DNA from: Nocardioides sp. IC4_145
Lineage (GTDB): Bacteria; Actinomycetota; Actinomycetes; Propionibacteriales; Nocardioidaceae
NCBI RefSeq assembly: GCF_011250565.1
Contig: NZ_JAANMS010000002.1
Location: 124,001-188,000, forward strand
Direction of reading: 5' to 3'
DNA: 64,000 bases
A program made the translations under genes and the position numbers. Under the pieces are notes generated by a model. The model was not told where the DNA came from and searched no databases. It saw only the letters and a list, made by a program, of their open reading frames with translations. Positions 23,051 through 31,255 of the stretch are shown one piece after another. The stretch's first letter is position 1. Every line of letters begins with the position of its first letter.

Positions 23051-24625
23051 GTGGCAGTCCACGGGGGTGGTCCGCTCCGAACCACCCCCGTGAACCGACT
23101 CCTCGCCGCCCTCGCCGGCGTCCTCGCCACCCTCGCCGGCGTCGCCGCCGGGCACCTGGTCGCCGCCCTCCTCGACCCGGCGACCTCGCCCGTCCTCACG
23201 GTCGGCTCGCAGGTCATCGACCTCACGCCCACGCCCGTGAAGGAGTGGGCGATCAGCCAGTTCGGCGACCGCGACAAGCCGATCCTGATCGGGTCGGTGC
23301 TCGTCGGGGTCGTGCTGCTCTCCGCGGTCGCCGGGCTGGTGGCCCGGCGGCGGTTCGCGTACGGCGCCGGCGTGCTCGTGCTGCTGGTCGCGGTCCCGGC
23401 CACGATCGCCCTGACCCGGCCGGCGGCGGACCCGTCCGCGGTGGTGCCGAGCCTGGTCGCGCTCGTCGTCGGCGTCGCCGCGTTGGGGTGGCTGGTGCGG
23501 TCGGCCCGGCCCGCCTCCCCCTCTTCCTCCCCCTCTTCCTCGGGCGCTAGCGCCGCAGGTTCCGGGCCGTCCCGCCGCGGACTGCTCGTGGCGTTCGGCG
23601 TCGTGGCCGGCGCCGCGGCCGTCCTCGGCGGCGCGGGCCGGTGGGTGGCGTCGTACCGCTCCCGTGGTGTGGACGTCGACCTGCCCGCGGCTGCGGACCC
23701 GCTGGCGCCGCTGCCGCGCGGGCTGGAGGAGCGGTTCCCGGGGATCACGCCGCTGCAGGTGCCGAACGACGAGTTCTACCGCGTCGACACCCGTCTCGAC
23801 GTGCCGATCGTCGACCACGAGAGCTGGACGCTGACGATCGACGGCGACGTGGAGCGCGAGGTGACGTTCACCTTCGACGACCTGCTGGCGATGGACCTGG
23901 TCGAGAAGGACATCACCCTGACCTGCGTCTCCAACAGCGTCGGCGGCAAGTACGTCGGCGGCGCCCGCTGGCTCGGCGTACCGCTCGTCGCGCTGCTCGA
24001 CCGGGCCGGCGTCGGCTCACGCGCGGACCAGATCCTCTCCACCGACGTCGACGGCATGACGATCTCCACGCCGCTGGCGCTGGCCACCGACGGCCGCGAC
24101 GCGTTGCTCGCGGTCGGCATGAACGGCGAGCCGCTGCCGCGCGAGCACGGCTTCCCCGCGCGGATGGTCATCCCCGGTCTCTACGGGTTCATCAGCGCCA
24201 CCAAGTGGGTCACCCGGATGACGCTCACGACGTATGCCGACCAGGACGCCTACTGGACCGAGCGGGACTGGGCCACCGACGCCCCCATCAAGCCGTCGAG
24301 CCGCATCGACACCCCGCGTGCCCTCGCCGACCTCGACGCCGGCGAGAACGTCATCGGCGGCGTCGCCTGGGCGCAGTTCGACGGCGGCGTCGGCCGGGTG
24401 CAGGTCCGCGTCGACGGCGGCCCCTGGCAGGACGCCGAGCTCGGCGCCGACGTCGGCAACGACTACTGGCGCCAGTGGTTCCTCCGCTGGGACGCCACCC
24501 CCGGCCAGCACCGGATCGCCTCCCGCGTCGTCGACGGCGACGGCGACCCCCAGTCCCCCGCCCGCGCCAACCCCTTTCCCTCCGGCTCTAGCGGCATCCA
24601 GGAGCTCCTCGTCACCGTCTCCTGA
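23051..24625 (+). CDS. Five-TM molybdopterin-dependent oxidoreductase (sulfite oxidase family) with internal Tat-type segment
   Basis: Up to 524 residues. Four membrane helices (about 16-40, 78-98, 103-121, 130-149), a Ser-rich linker, then a twin arginine at 175-176 (SRRGLL) before a fifth helix (about 178-198) that exports a sulfite-oxidase-fold domain. C292 in TCVSNSVGG is the molybdenum ligand; DGMTISTPLALA and GFPARMVIPGLYGF are cofactor-site motifs; a dimerisation beta domain ends the protein. Actinobacterial proteins of this design are known to use Sec for the first helices and Tat for the last. Start may be GTG 23051 or GTG 23090; the second lies in a strong hairpin. Near sigK and FAS1. 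Confidence 0.9.
   Translation: MAVHGGGPLRTTPVNRLLAALAGVLATLAGVAAGHLVAALLDPATSPVLTVGSQVIDLTPTPVKEWAISQFGDRDKPILIGSVLVGVVLLSAVAGLVARRRFAYGAGVLVLLVAVPATIALTRPAADPSAVVPSLVALVVGVAALGWLVRSARPASPSSSPSSSGASAAGSGPSRRGLLVAFGVVAGAAAVLGGAGRWVASYRSRGVDVDLPAAADPLAPLPRGLEERFPGITPLQVPNDEFYRVDTRLDVPIVDHESWTLTIDGDVEREVTFTFDDLLAMDLVEKDITLTCVSNSVGGKYVGGARWLGVPLVALLDRAGVGSRADQILSTDVDGMTISTPLALATDGRDALLAVGMNGEPLPREHGFPARMVIPGLYGFISATKWVTRMTLTTYADQDAYWTERDWATDAPIKPSSRIDTPRALADLDAGENVIGGVAWAQFDGGVGRVQVRVDGGPWQDAELGADVGNDYWRQWFLRWDATPGQHRIASRVVDGDGDPQSPARANPFPSGSSGIQELLVTVS
23060..23092. terminator. 12-pair perfect hairpin over the molybdoenzyme 5' end
   Basis: CACGGGGGTGGT, nine-base loop, ACCACCCCCGTG. If GTG 23090 is the start codon it is inside the stem, so the hairpin could also limit translation rather than only end the 51-residue gene transcript. 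Confidence 0.6.
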
Positions 24626-24627
24626 GC

Positions 24628-24648
24628 CTCGTCGATCTCGTCGACGAG
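24628..24648. terminator. Hairpin after the molybdoenzyme gene
   Basis: CTCGTCGA, five-base loop, TCGACGAG: eight perfect pairs beginning three bases after the stop codon. Confidence 0.6.
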
Positions 24649-24800
24649 CGACCACAAGTCTCGATGCGGCCCCCGCCCACCTGCGAGAACGGACGCCGCG
24701 GCGGAGTTCTGGTAGTTCGCCGACGGCCGACCGGTCCCGCCGCGACCACCCACGGCCCGTGGGCCGAGAGCGCCCAGCAGGGGTCCGGCAGGATGACGGC

Positions 24801-25550
24801 ATGGCTGATGAGCTGGTCCACTACGCGGTCGCCGACGAGGTCGCGACCATCACCCTCGACTCTCCGCACAACCGCAACGCGCTGTCGGCGCAGCTGGTGC
24901 GCGAGCTCGGCGAGTGCCTGGAGCGGGCGGAGGCGGACGAGGCGGCGAAGGTGGTGCTGCTGCGGGCGGAGGGGACGGTGTTCTGCTCCGGCGCAGACCT
25001 GTCCGAGGCGTCGACGGGGGCGCCGGAGGACGCTCCGCGGGGGATCGTCCGGCTGCAGCGGACGATCGTGGGCTCGAGCAAGCCGGTGGTGCTGCGCCTG
25101 CAGGGGGCGGTGCGCGCCGGCGGGATCGGGCTGGTCGCGGCGGCGGACGTGGTGGTGGCGAAGGAGGACGCGACGTTCGCGCTCACCGAGGTCAAGCTCG
25201 GGCTCGCCCCGGCGGTGATCTCGCTGACGGTGCTGCCGCGGCTGACGTCGCGCGCGGCGGCGTACACGTTCCTGACCGGCGAGACGTTCACCGGCGCGGA
25301 GGCCGAGCGGATGGGCCTGGTGACCCGGGCGGTGCCGGCGGAAGGGCTGGACGCGGAGGTCGAGCGGGTGTGCGCGTCGCTGGCGACCGGCGCGGTGCAG
25401 GGGCTGCGCGAGACCAAGGCGCTCCTCGCGCACGACCTGCTCGAGCGGATCGACCGGCTCGGGGACGACGTGGCGGCGCAGAGCGCCCGGCTGTTCGGCT
25501 CGGCGGAGGCGCGCGGGGCGATGTCGGCGTTCCTGTCACGCAGGAGGTAG
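24801..25550 (+). CDS. Enoyl-CoA hydratase/isomerase family protein
   Basis: A 249-residue crotonase-fold enzyme acting on acyl-CoA. Seen: ITLDSPHNRNALSAQL near residue 17, FCSGADLSE oxyanion loop near 66 (the AxxF/GADL signature), LQGAVRAGGIGLVAAADVVVA, with the second oxyanion glycine, and FALTEVKLGLAP near 135. The catalytic glutamate pair of hydratases is only partly conserved (the second position reads as EVKLGLAPA), so hydratase, isomerase or decarboxylase activity are all possible. ATG 24801 with AGGA seven bases upstream. Monocistronic, between two hairpins. Confidence 0.92.
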   Translation: MADELVHYAVADEVATITLDSPHNRNALSAQLVRELGECLERAEADEAAKVVLLRAEGTVFCSGADLSEASTGAPEDAPRGIVRLQRTIVGSSKPVVLRLQGAVRAGGIGLVAAADVVVAKEDATFALTEVKLGLAPAVISLTVLPRLTSRAAAYTFLTGETFTGAEAERMGLVTRAVPAEGLDAEVERVCASLATGAVQGLRETKALLAHDLLERIDRLGDDVAAQSARLFGSAEARGAMSAFLSRRR

Positions 25551-25576
25551 CGGCCCGCGCGGGAGCGCAGAAATGA

Positions 25577-25620
25577 CGAGACCCGTCCGGCGGTCCCCCA
25601 AAGGCGCCGGACGGGTCTCG
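25577..25620. terminator. 16-pair perfect hairpin between convergent genes
   Basis: CGAGACCCGTCCGGCG, twelve-base loop, CGCCGGACGGGTCTCG. One of the strongest terminators in the window, 26 bases after the enoyl-CoA hydratase stop. Confidence 0.8.
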
Positions 25621-25654
25621 ACGGACGAGGACGCTCGGCGCCCCCCGACGCCGC

Positions 25655-25683
25655 ACGCGAGCCATCCCCCCGGTGGCTCGTGT
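25655..25683. terminator. Second hairpin facing the convergent gene
   Basis: ACGCGAGCCA ... TGGCTCGTGT, ten pairs including one G-T, pyrimidine-rich loop. Probably serves the minus-strand gene ending at 25805. Confidence 0.6.
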
Positions 25684-25804
25684 CGTTCCTCGTTCCCTGG
25701 CAGGTCACCCTGCCGATGAAAAGAAAACTACGCGGGCGCCATCCACACGACGTCCACGGCAAAGTCAGCGTTCGGTAACAGATCGTGACCACGGGCGAGG
25801 GACG

Positions 25805-26770
25805 TCACGAATCGGTCCCGCCTGCGAGCCCCGCGAGCGCGGTGGCCAGGGCCGGCGACACGCCGATCCGTTGGTCGTCGAGGTGCACGGCGTCGCACTC
25901 GGCGCCCGCCAGCCCGACGTCGTAGGTCGTCCCGTCCCGCCCGACGAGCCTCGCGAGGTACGCCGCGGCGCCGGGGTCGGGCGTGCACCGCGGCGGGGTC
26001 GGGTCGAAGGCGCCCAGCGCGAGCACCCGGACCCGCTCGGCGTCGCTCGGCCGCAGGGGCGCGGCGACCGGACGCGCACCCGGACCGTCGTACCGGCACA
26101 CGACCGCCGCGGCCACGCCGGTCCCCACGAGGTCGGTGGTCGGCCGGCGGGTGATGCCGGCCGGCAGGTCGGGCGGCGAGGCCGGGCAGCCCGGCTCGAC
26201 CGTCGAGGGGGCGTCGGCGGCGCCCGCCTCGAGCGCGAGGGCGGTCATCAGGTCGCGGAAGACGCGACCGCCGGCGACGACGCGGACCGCGGAGCCGGGC
26301 CGGGTGTAGGCCGGGCACTCCGAGGTCTCCCCGAACACCTCGGCGACGGTGCCGTCGTCGAAGCCGACCTGCACCGCGAACTTGGTCGCCGACAGGGTCG
26401 GCCGGCACGGGCCGCCCTGCCCGTCGGCGCGCTGCCAGCCGCGCACCAGTGACGCCGCGCCCTCCGCGAGGACCGCATCGGGGACGAGCGCGGAGCCGAT
26501 CTTCAGGGGATAGGAGCCGCCGACCACGCAGAAGCGAGCCCACGCGGCGTCGCCGAGCAGGAAGTCCGGATGGTCGAGCTCGCCCTCCGCGCGGGACCGG
26601 CACTCGGTGGAGACCTCGACGACCTCGGGCGCGGACAGGTCGGGGCCCGGCCGGGACGCCTCCACCCAGCGGGGCGCGAGCGGCACGACGATCGCGGCCG
26701 TGACGACCACGGCGCCGGCCGCGGCGACGCGGGCGCGGCGCACCCAGCGCGCGCTCCGCCACCCCGGCAT
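25805..26770 (-). CDS. Membrane-anchored or secreted hypothetical protein, 321 residues
   Basis: Unrecognised. A basic N-terminus (RRARVA) and one hydrophobic segment at about 13-31 act as signal or anchor; the remainder is outside and rich in Ala, Pro and Asp. Cysteines at regular intervals (STECRSR, WARFCVVGG, GGPCRPTL, TSECPAY, EPGCPAS, VVCRYDG, PPRCTPD, GAECDAV) suggest four disulfides and two similar halves (CPAY...; CRYDG...). Start ATG 26770 has GAGGAG nine bases upstream. Monocistronic, divergent from helR. Confidence 0.82.
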   Translation of the reverse strand: MPGWRSARWVRRARVAAAGAVVVTAAIVVPLAPRWVEASRPGPDLSAPEVVEVSTECRSRAEGELDHPDFLLGDAAWARFCVVGGSYPLKIGSALVPDAVLAEGAASLVRGWQRADGQGGPCRPTLSATKFAVQVGFDDGTVAEVFGETSECPAYTRPGSAVRVVAGGRVFRDLMTALALEAGAADAPSTVEPGCPASPPDLPAGITRRPTTDLVGTGVAAAVVCRYDGPGARPVAAPLRPSDAERVRVLALGAFDPTPPRCTPDPGAAAYLARLVGRDGTTYDVGLAGAECDAVHLDDQRIGVSPALATALAGLAGGTDS

Positions 26771-26817
26771 CAGCGTCGACTCCTCGGCATGGTGCGCAGG
26801 ATCCCACAGGCGGCGGT

Positions 26818-26823
26818 TAGGCT
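26818..26823 (+). promoter_or_regulatory. Candidate -10 of helR
   Basis: TAGGCT about 77 bases before the TTG start of the helicase gene, leaving a leader of roughly 70 bases. Confidence 0.4.
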
Positions 26824-26899
26824 TGAGGACTTGCCGATCCGGGCGCGACGACCGGGCGGCGCAAGCCCGCAGGGACGTCGCACGAGTGGAGAACGAGCG

Positions 26900-29122
26900 T
26901 TGTCCGGAGCATCGAATGACCAGCAGGACCAGCACGACCAGCAGCTCGCGGACCGGGAGGTCGCGGGCGAGCAGGCGTTCGTCGACCGCGTCTACCGCCA
27001 GCTGAAGGAGTCGGCCACCGCCGCGCGCCAGCTGGCCGCGGAGGGTCACGAGCGCGGTCGGCTCGGCCACGAGGGCGGTCTCGTCGAGCGCGACGCGATG
27101 GTCTTCCAGGCCGCGAAGCGGATCGCGCAGCTCGACGCCGCGCACGAGGGCCTGGTGTTCGGCCGCCTGGACATGCGGCCCGAGCTCGACCCCGCGCCGC
27201 GGTACGTCGGCCGGATCGGCCTGCGCGACGCCGACCGCGACTCGCTGCTCATCGACTGGCGCGCGCCCGCAGCCGCGGTGTTCTACCAGGCCACGGCGGC
27301 CGAGCCGCACGCCGTGATCCGCCGCCGCGTGCTGCGCTGCGCCGGGCCGGAGGTCGTCGGCGTCGAGGACGAGCTGCTGGACGCCGAGGCGCTCGAGGAG
27401 GCAGGCCTCGACCTGCCGATCGTCGGCGAGGGCGCGCTCATGGCGCAGCTCTCGCGGGCCCGCGACCGGTCGATGCACTCGATCGTCGCCACGATCCAGG
27501 CCGAGCAGGACAAGGCGATCCGCGCGCCCAGCAAGGGTGTCGTCACCATCTCCGGCGGCCCCGGCACCGGCAAGACGGTCGTCGCGCTGCACCGCGCGGC
27601 GTACCTCCTCTACACCGACCGCCGCCGCTACGAGACCGGTGGCGTGCTCGTCGTCGGCCCGAGCGGCGTCTTCATGCGCTACATCGAGCGCGTGCTGCCC
27701 AGCCTCGGCGAGACCGCGGTCGCGCTGCGCTCGCTGGGCGAGGTCGTCGACGGCGTCCGCGCGACCCGGCACGACGAGCCGGCGGTCGCCGACGTCAAGG
27801 GCGCGGCGCGGATGGCGGAGCTCGTGCGGCGCACGGCGCGGCAGCAGGCTCCGGGCAGCCCGACGGAGTTCCGGATCTTCTGGCGCGACGACACGATCGT
27901 CCTCGACCGCGGCCTGCTCGGCCGGCTGCGTCGCCAGCTGATGTCGCAGGGCCGCCGCAACAAGCAGCTGCCGCGGGTCGCCCCGACGTTGCTCGACGCG
28001 ATGTGGCGGCAGGTGCGGGGCGAGCGCGGGCGCGACCGAGGGCGCGAGGCGTTCGACGAGGAGATGCTCTCGGACCAGCGGTTCGTGGACTTCGCGGTGG
28101 CCTGGTGGCCGCCGCTGGACGCGCCGACCGTGCTCGGCTGGCTGCGCGACCCCGAGTTCCTCGCCCGGGTCGGCGAGGGCGTCGTGACGCCCGAGGAGCA
28201 GCGGCTGCTGCTCAAGTCGTGGGCCGGCGCCACCGACCTGTCGGTCGCCGACGTCGCGCTGCTCGACGAGCTGCGCTACGCGCTCGGCGACGTGCCCGCC
28301 AAGCCCGACGACGACCGCGACGACCCGCTCTCGGCCATCGAGGGCTCGGTCGACCTGCAGGAGCTGACCACGGCCGCCGACCGGGAGTACGCGCCCTCCG
28401 GCCGTGCGTGGGCGCCCCCGCAGCACCGCATCGAGGACGACGGCTTCGCCCACGTGCTCGTCGACGAGGCGCAGGACCTCACCCCCATGCAGTGGCGGAT
28501 GGTCGGCCGCCGCGGCCGCGCCGCCTCGTGGACGATCGTCGGCGACCCGGCGCAGTCGTCCTGGCCGGTGCGCGAGGAGGCCGAGGCCGCCCGCGCCGAG
28601 GCGCTCGAGGGCAAGCGGATCCACGCCTTCCACCTCTCGACGAACTACCGCAACTCGGCCGAGATCTACGCGTACGCCGAGGCGTACGCCCGGCGCGTCG
28701 GGCTCGACGCCGACCTCCCCACCGCCGTCCGCTCCACCGGCGTGGACCCGGTCGAGGTCACCGGCGTCACCGACCTCGAGGCGGCCACCCGCGAGGCCGT
28801 CGTCGACATCGCCGGGAAGGTCGGCGGCACCGTCGGCATCGTCGTCCCGGTCGCCCGCCGCTCCGAGGTCAACTCCTGGCTGGCCTCCTGGCCCGAGCTC
28901 GCCGACGACGCCCCCGGTGCCCGTGCGGCGGTCGACTCCTCGGTCACGCCGTCCGGGGAGGACCGGGTCGTCGTGCTCACCGGCCTCGACACCAAGGGCC
29001 TGGAGTTCGACGGCATCGTCGTCGTCCGCCCCCAGGAGATCGAGGACGAGTCGCTCACCGGCCGCGCCACGCTGTACGTCGTCCTCACCCGCGCCACCCA
29101 GCTGCTGACCACCATCAGCTGA
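26900..29122 (+). CDS. helR: UvrD/HelD-like ATPase, HelR-type RNA polymerase recycling motor
   Basis: A 740-residue SF1 motor ATPase. The N-terminal coiled-coil arm (residues about 5-60, rich in Gln, Glu and Arg) resembles the HelD/HelR arm that enters the RNA polymerase channels; Walker A GGPGTGKT starts at 219; LVDEAQDLTPMQW (motif II) is near 520; IVGDPAQSSWPVR and LSTNYRNSAEIY are motifs III-IV, and the last motifs are VLTGLDTKGLEFDGIV and YVVLTRATQ. Actinobacterial HelR removes stalled or rifampicin-bound RNA polymerase from DNA. TTG start with GGAGA eight bases upstream. Monocistronic. No complete rifampicin-associated element seen upstream. Confidence 0.88.
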   Translation: MSGASNDQQDQHDQQLADREVAGEQAFVDRVYRQLKESATAARQLAAEGHERGRLGHEGGLVERDAMVFQAAKRIAQLDAAHEGLVFGRLDMRPELDPAPRYVGRIGLRDADRDSLLIDWRAPAAAVFYQATAAEPHAVIRRRVLRCAGPEVVGVEDELLDAEALEEAGLDLPIVGEGALMAQLSRARDRSMHSIVATIQAEQDKAIRAPSKGVVTISGGPGTGKTVVALHRAAYLLYTDRRRYETGGVLVVGPSGVFMRYIERVLPSLGETAVALRSLGEVVDGVRATRHDEPAVADVKGAARMAELVRRTARQQAPGSPTEFRIFWRDDTIVLDRGLLGRLRRQLMSQGRRNKQLPRVAPTLLDAMWRQVRGERGRDRGREAFDEEMLSDQRFVDFAVAWWPPLDAPTVLGWLRDPEFLARVGEGVVTPEEQRLLLKSWAGATDLSVADVALLDELRYALGDVPAKPDDDRDDPLSAIEGSVDLQELTTAADREYAPSGRAWAPPQHRIEDDGFAHVLVDEAQDLTPMQWRMVGRRGRAASWTIVGDPAQSSWPVREEAEAARAEALEGKRIHAFHLSTNYRNSAEIYAYAEAYARRVGLDADLPTAVRSTGVDPVEVTGVTDLEAATREAVVDIAGKVGGTVGIVVPVARRSEVNSWLASWPELADDAPGARAAVDSSVTPSGEDRVVVLTGLDTKGLEFDGIVVVRPQEIEDESLTGRATLYVVLTRATQLLTTIS

Positions 29123-29171
29123 GCGCGGGGCGGAGCGGTGGAACCGGGAGGAACCGGCGGCGGGTGACAAC

Positions 29172-29177
29172 TAGAGT
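29172..29177 (+). promoter_or_regulatory. Leaderless -10 element for the PhzE-like gene
   Basis: TAGAGT, seven bases before the ATG at 29185. Confidence 0.6.
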
Positions 29178-29184
29178 TCGCGCC

Positions 29185-31110
29185 ATGACGAGCACGCCGA
29201 ACGCCCGGGACGCCATCGCCGCGCTCCAGGGGCACGAGGCGTGGGCGATCATCCGGCGGTCGACGCGGGCGGGGGACCGCGACAGCGTCGGGCTCGTCGG
29301 CGGCAGGCGCTCCGTGGTCGAGTCGCTGCTCGACGTACCGCTGGAGCAGGGGCCGCCGCGCGACGGCCACATCGCCGACCGGCTGCTCGCGGTGCCGTTC
29401 CGGCAGGTCGCCGAGCGTGGGTTCGAGGCGCACGACGACGGCACCCCGCTGGTGGTTGTCGACGTGGAGACCGAGCTGGAGTTCTCGGTCGCCGAGGTGG
29501 TCGAGGCGATCGACGACGTCGAGGTGACGTTCGCGGACCGCGGCGGCTTCGAGACCGACGACGAGGAGTACGGCAAGCTCGTCGACGCGATCATCCGCGA
29601 CGAGATCGGCCAGGGCGAGGGCGCGAACCTCGTCGTCGGCCGGCACTACCGCGCGCAGGTCGCCGACTGGGGCGCCGACAAGGCGCTGGCCGTCCTCCGC
29701 CGGCTGCTGGAGCGCGAGCGCGGGGCGTACTGGACGTTCCTGTTCTTCACCGGCGACCGCTACCTCGTCGGCGCCAGCCCCGAGCGGCACGTGTCGATCC
29801 ACGGCGGCGACGTGCGGATGAACCCGATCAGCGGCACCTTCCGCATCCCCCGCGACCCGCACGCCGACGTCAAGGGCGACCTCCTGGAGTTCCTGCGCGA
29901 CGAGAAGGAGATCTACGAGCTCTTCATGGTCGTCGACGAGGAGCTGAAGATGATGTGCGACATCTGCAACCAGGGCGGCCAGGTGCTCGGGCCGTTCCTG
30001 AAGCCGATGAGCCGCCTCGTCCACACCGAGTACCTCCTCGCCGGCCGCACCGACCGCGACCCCCGCGAGGTGCTGCGCGACACGATGTACGCCGCGACCG
30101 TCACCGGCAGCCCGGTGGAGAACGCCTGCCGGCTGATCAAGCAGTACGAGACCGAGGGCCGCGGCTACTACGGCGCCGCGCTGGCCGTGCTCGGCCGCGA
30201 CGCCGAGGGCGGGCCGGTCGTCGACAGCCCGATCGTCATCCGCACCGCCGACGTCGACCTCGAGGGCAACCTCAAGGTGACCGCCGGCGCGACGCTCGTG
30301 CGCGACTCCGACGCGGCCTACGAGGTCGCCGAGACCCACGCCAAGGCCGGCGGCATCCTCAGCGCCTTCGGCCTGGTGCCGCCCGCGCCGACCCCGGACG
30401 TGAACGTCGCCGAGCTGGTCAGCGACGAGGACGTCCTGCTCGCGCTCAACGCCCGCAACCGCCGGCTGTCGTCGTTCTGGCTGACCGACCAGGGCGGCTC
30501 CACCCCCGACCCGCGGCTCGCCGGCCGCAGCGCGGTGATCCTCGACGGCGAGGACGACTTCGTGAACATGCTGCGCCACGTCCTCGGCGTGCTCGGCATG
30601 ACCAGCGAGGTCGTGCGCCACGAGGAGTACGTCGCCGGGTGCCTCGACGGCTACGACCTGGTGATCGTCGGGCCGGGCCCGGGCGACCCGCGCGACGACG
30701 CGGACCCGAAGATGGTGAACCTGCGCGGCGCCGTCGCGGAGCTGATGGCCCAGGAGCAGCCGTTCCTCGCGGTGTGCCTCGGCCACCAGGCGCTCTGCCA
30801 CCAGCTCGGCATCCCGCTGACCTACAAGGACATCGTCTTCCAGGGCACCCAGTCGCCGGTGCCGCTCGGGGGCCGCACGGAGCGGGTCGGCTTCTACAAC
30901 ACCTTCGTCGCCCGGGTCGGCGACGACGACGCGCTCCCGGACGGCGTCCGCGTCGACACCGACCCGGAGTCCGGCGACGTGCACCACCTGGCCGGGCCGC
31001 ACTACCGGGGCATCCAGTTCCACGCCGAGTCGATCCTCACCGAGCGCGGCTACGACCTGCTCCACGACTACGTGGTCTCGTTGCTGCTCGACACCCCCAC
31101 GACGCGCTAG
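29185..31110 (+). CDS. Fused chorismate aminotransferring enzyme, PhzE/anthranilate-synthase type
   Basis: A 641-residue fusion. Residues about 1-420 are the chorismate-binding domain (RMNPISGTFR, TGSPVENACRLIKQYE, GRGYYGAALAVLG, GNLKVTAGATLV); about 435-641 are a class I glutamine amidotransferase with VIVGPGPGDP, nucleophile cysteine in VCLGHQA near 531 and histidine in QFHAESI near 613. The one-chain order and PISGTFR wording match PhzE (2-amino-2-deoxyisochorismate synthase) better than TrpE. No other phenazine genes are near. It is leaderless. The downstream pabA-pabB pair is a separate, ordinary system. Confidence 0.85.
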   Translation: MTSTPNARDAIAALQGHEAWAIIRRSTRAGDRDSVGLVGGRRSVVESLLDVPLEQGPPRDGHIADRLLAVPFRQVAERGFEAHDDGTPLVVVDVETELEFSVAEVVEAIDDVEVTFADRGGFETDDEEYGKLVDAIIRDEIGQGEGANLVVGRHYRAQVADWGADKALAVLRRLLERERGAYWTFLFFTGDRYLVGASPERHVSIHGGDVRMNPISGTFRIPRDPHADVKGDLLEFLRDEKEIYELFMVVDEELKMMCDICNQGGQVLGPFLKPMSRLVHTEYLLAGRTDRDPREVLRDTMYAATVTGSPVENACRLIKQYETEGRGYYGAALAVLGRDAEGGPVVDSPIVIRTADVDLEGNLKVTAGATLVRDSDAAYEVAETHAKAGGILSAFGLVPPAPTPDVNVAELVSDEDVLLALNARNRRLSSFWLTDQGGSTPDPRLAGRSAVILDGEDDFVNMLRHVLGVLGMTSEVVRHEEYVAGCLDGYDLVIVGPGPGDPRDDADPKMVNLRGAVAELMAQEQPFLAVCLGHQALCHQLGIPLTYKDIVFQGTQSPVPLGGRTERVGFYNTFVARVGDDDALPDGVRVDTDPESGDVHHLAGPHYRGIQFHAESILTERGYDLLHDYVVSLLLDTPTTR

Positions 31111-31255
31111 CGCGCACGCGCCGACGACGTCCGGCGAGCACCCCCCAAGTGTTCGTCGGGTCGTCGGCTGACGTACAGGTGGTCCACACCCGGGCCCAGC
31201 GCCGTGCTCCGAGACTGCTCCGGCCAGTCCACGACTCGAACGGAGCACGACAGCC

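Noticed and set aside
24749-24763. CCCACG-GCC-CGTGGG inverted repeat upstream of the enoyl-CoA hydratase as an operator
   Set aside because: Six-base arms in very GC-rich DNA are common by chance and no regulator gene is adjacent.
26818-26870. GGCTTG and GCAAGCCC elements upstream of helR resembling halves of a rifampicin-associated element
   Set aside because: The known element is a compact inverted repeat; here the halves are over 35 bases apart and imperfect.
25805-29170. 1121-codon minus-strand frame continuing upstream of the 321-residue protein
   Set aside because: Only the last 321 codons look like protein; the rest is antisense to the helicase.
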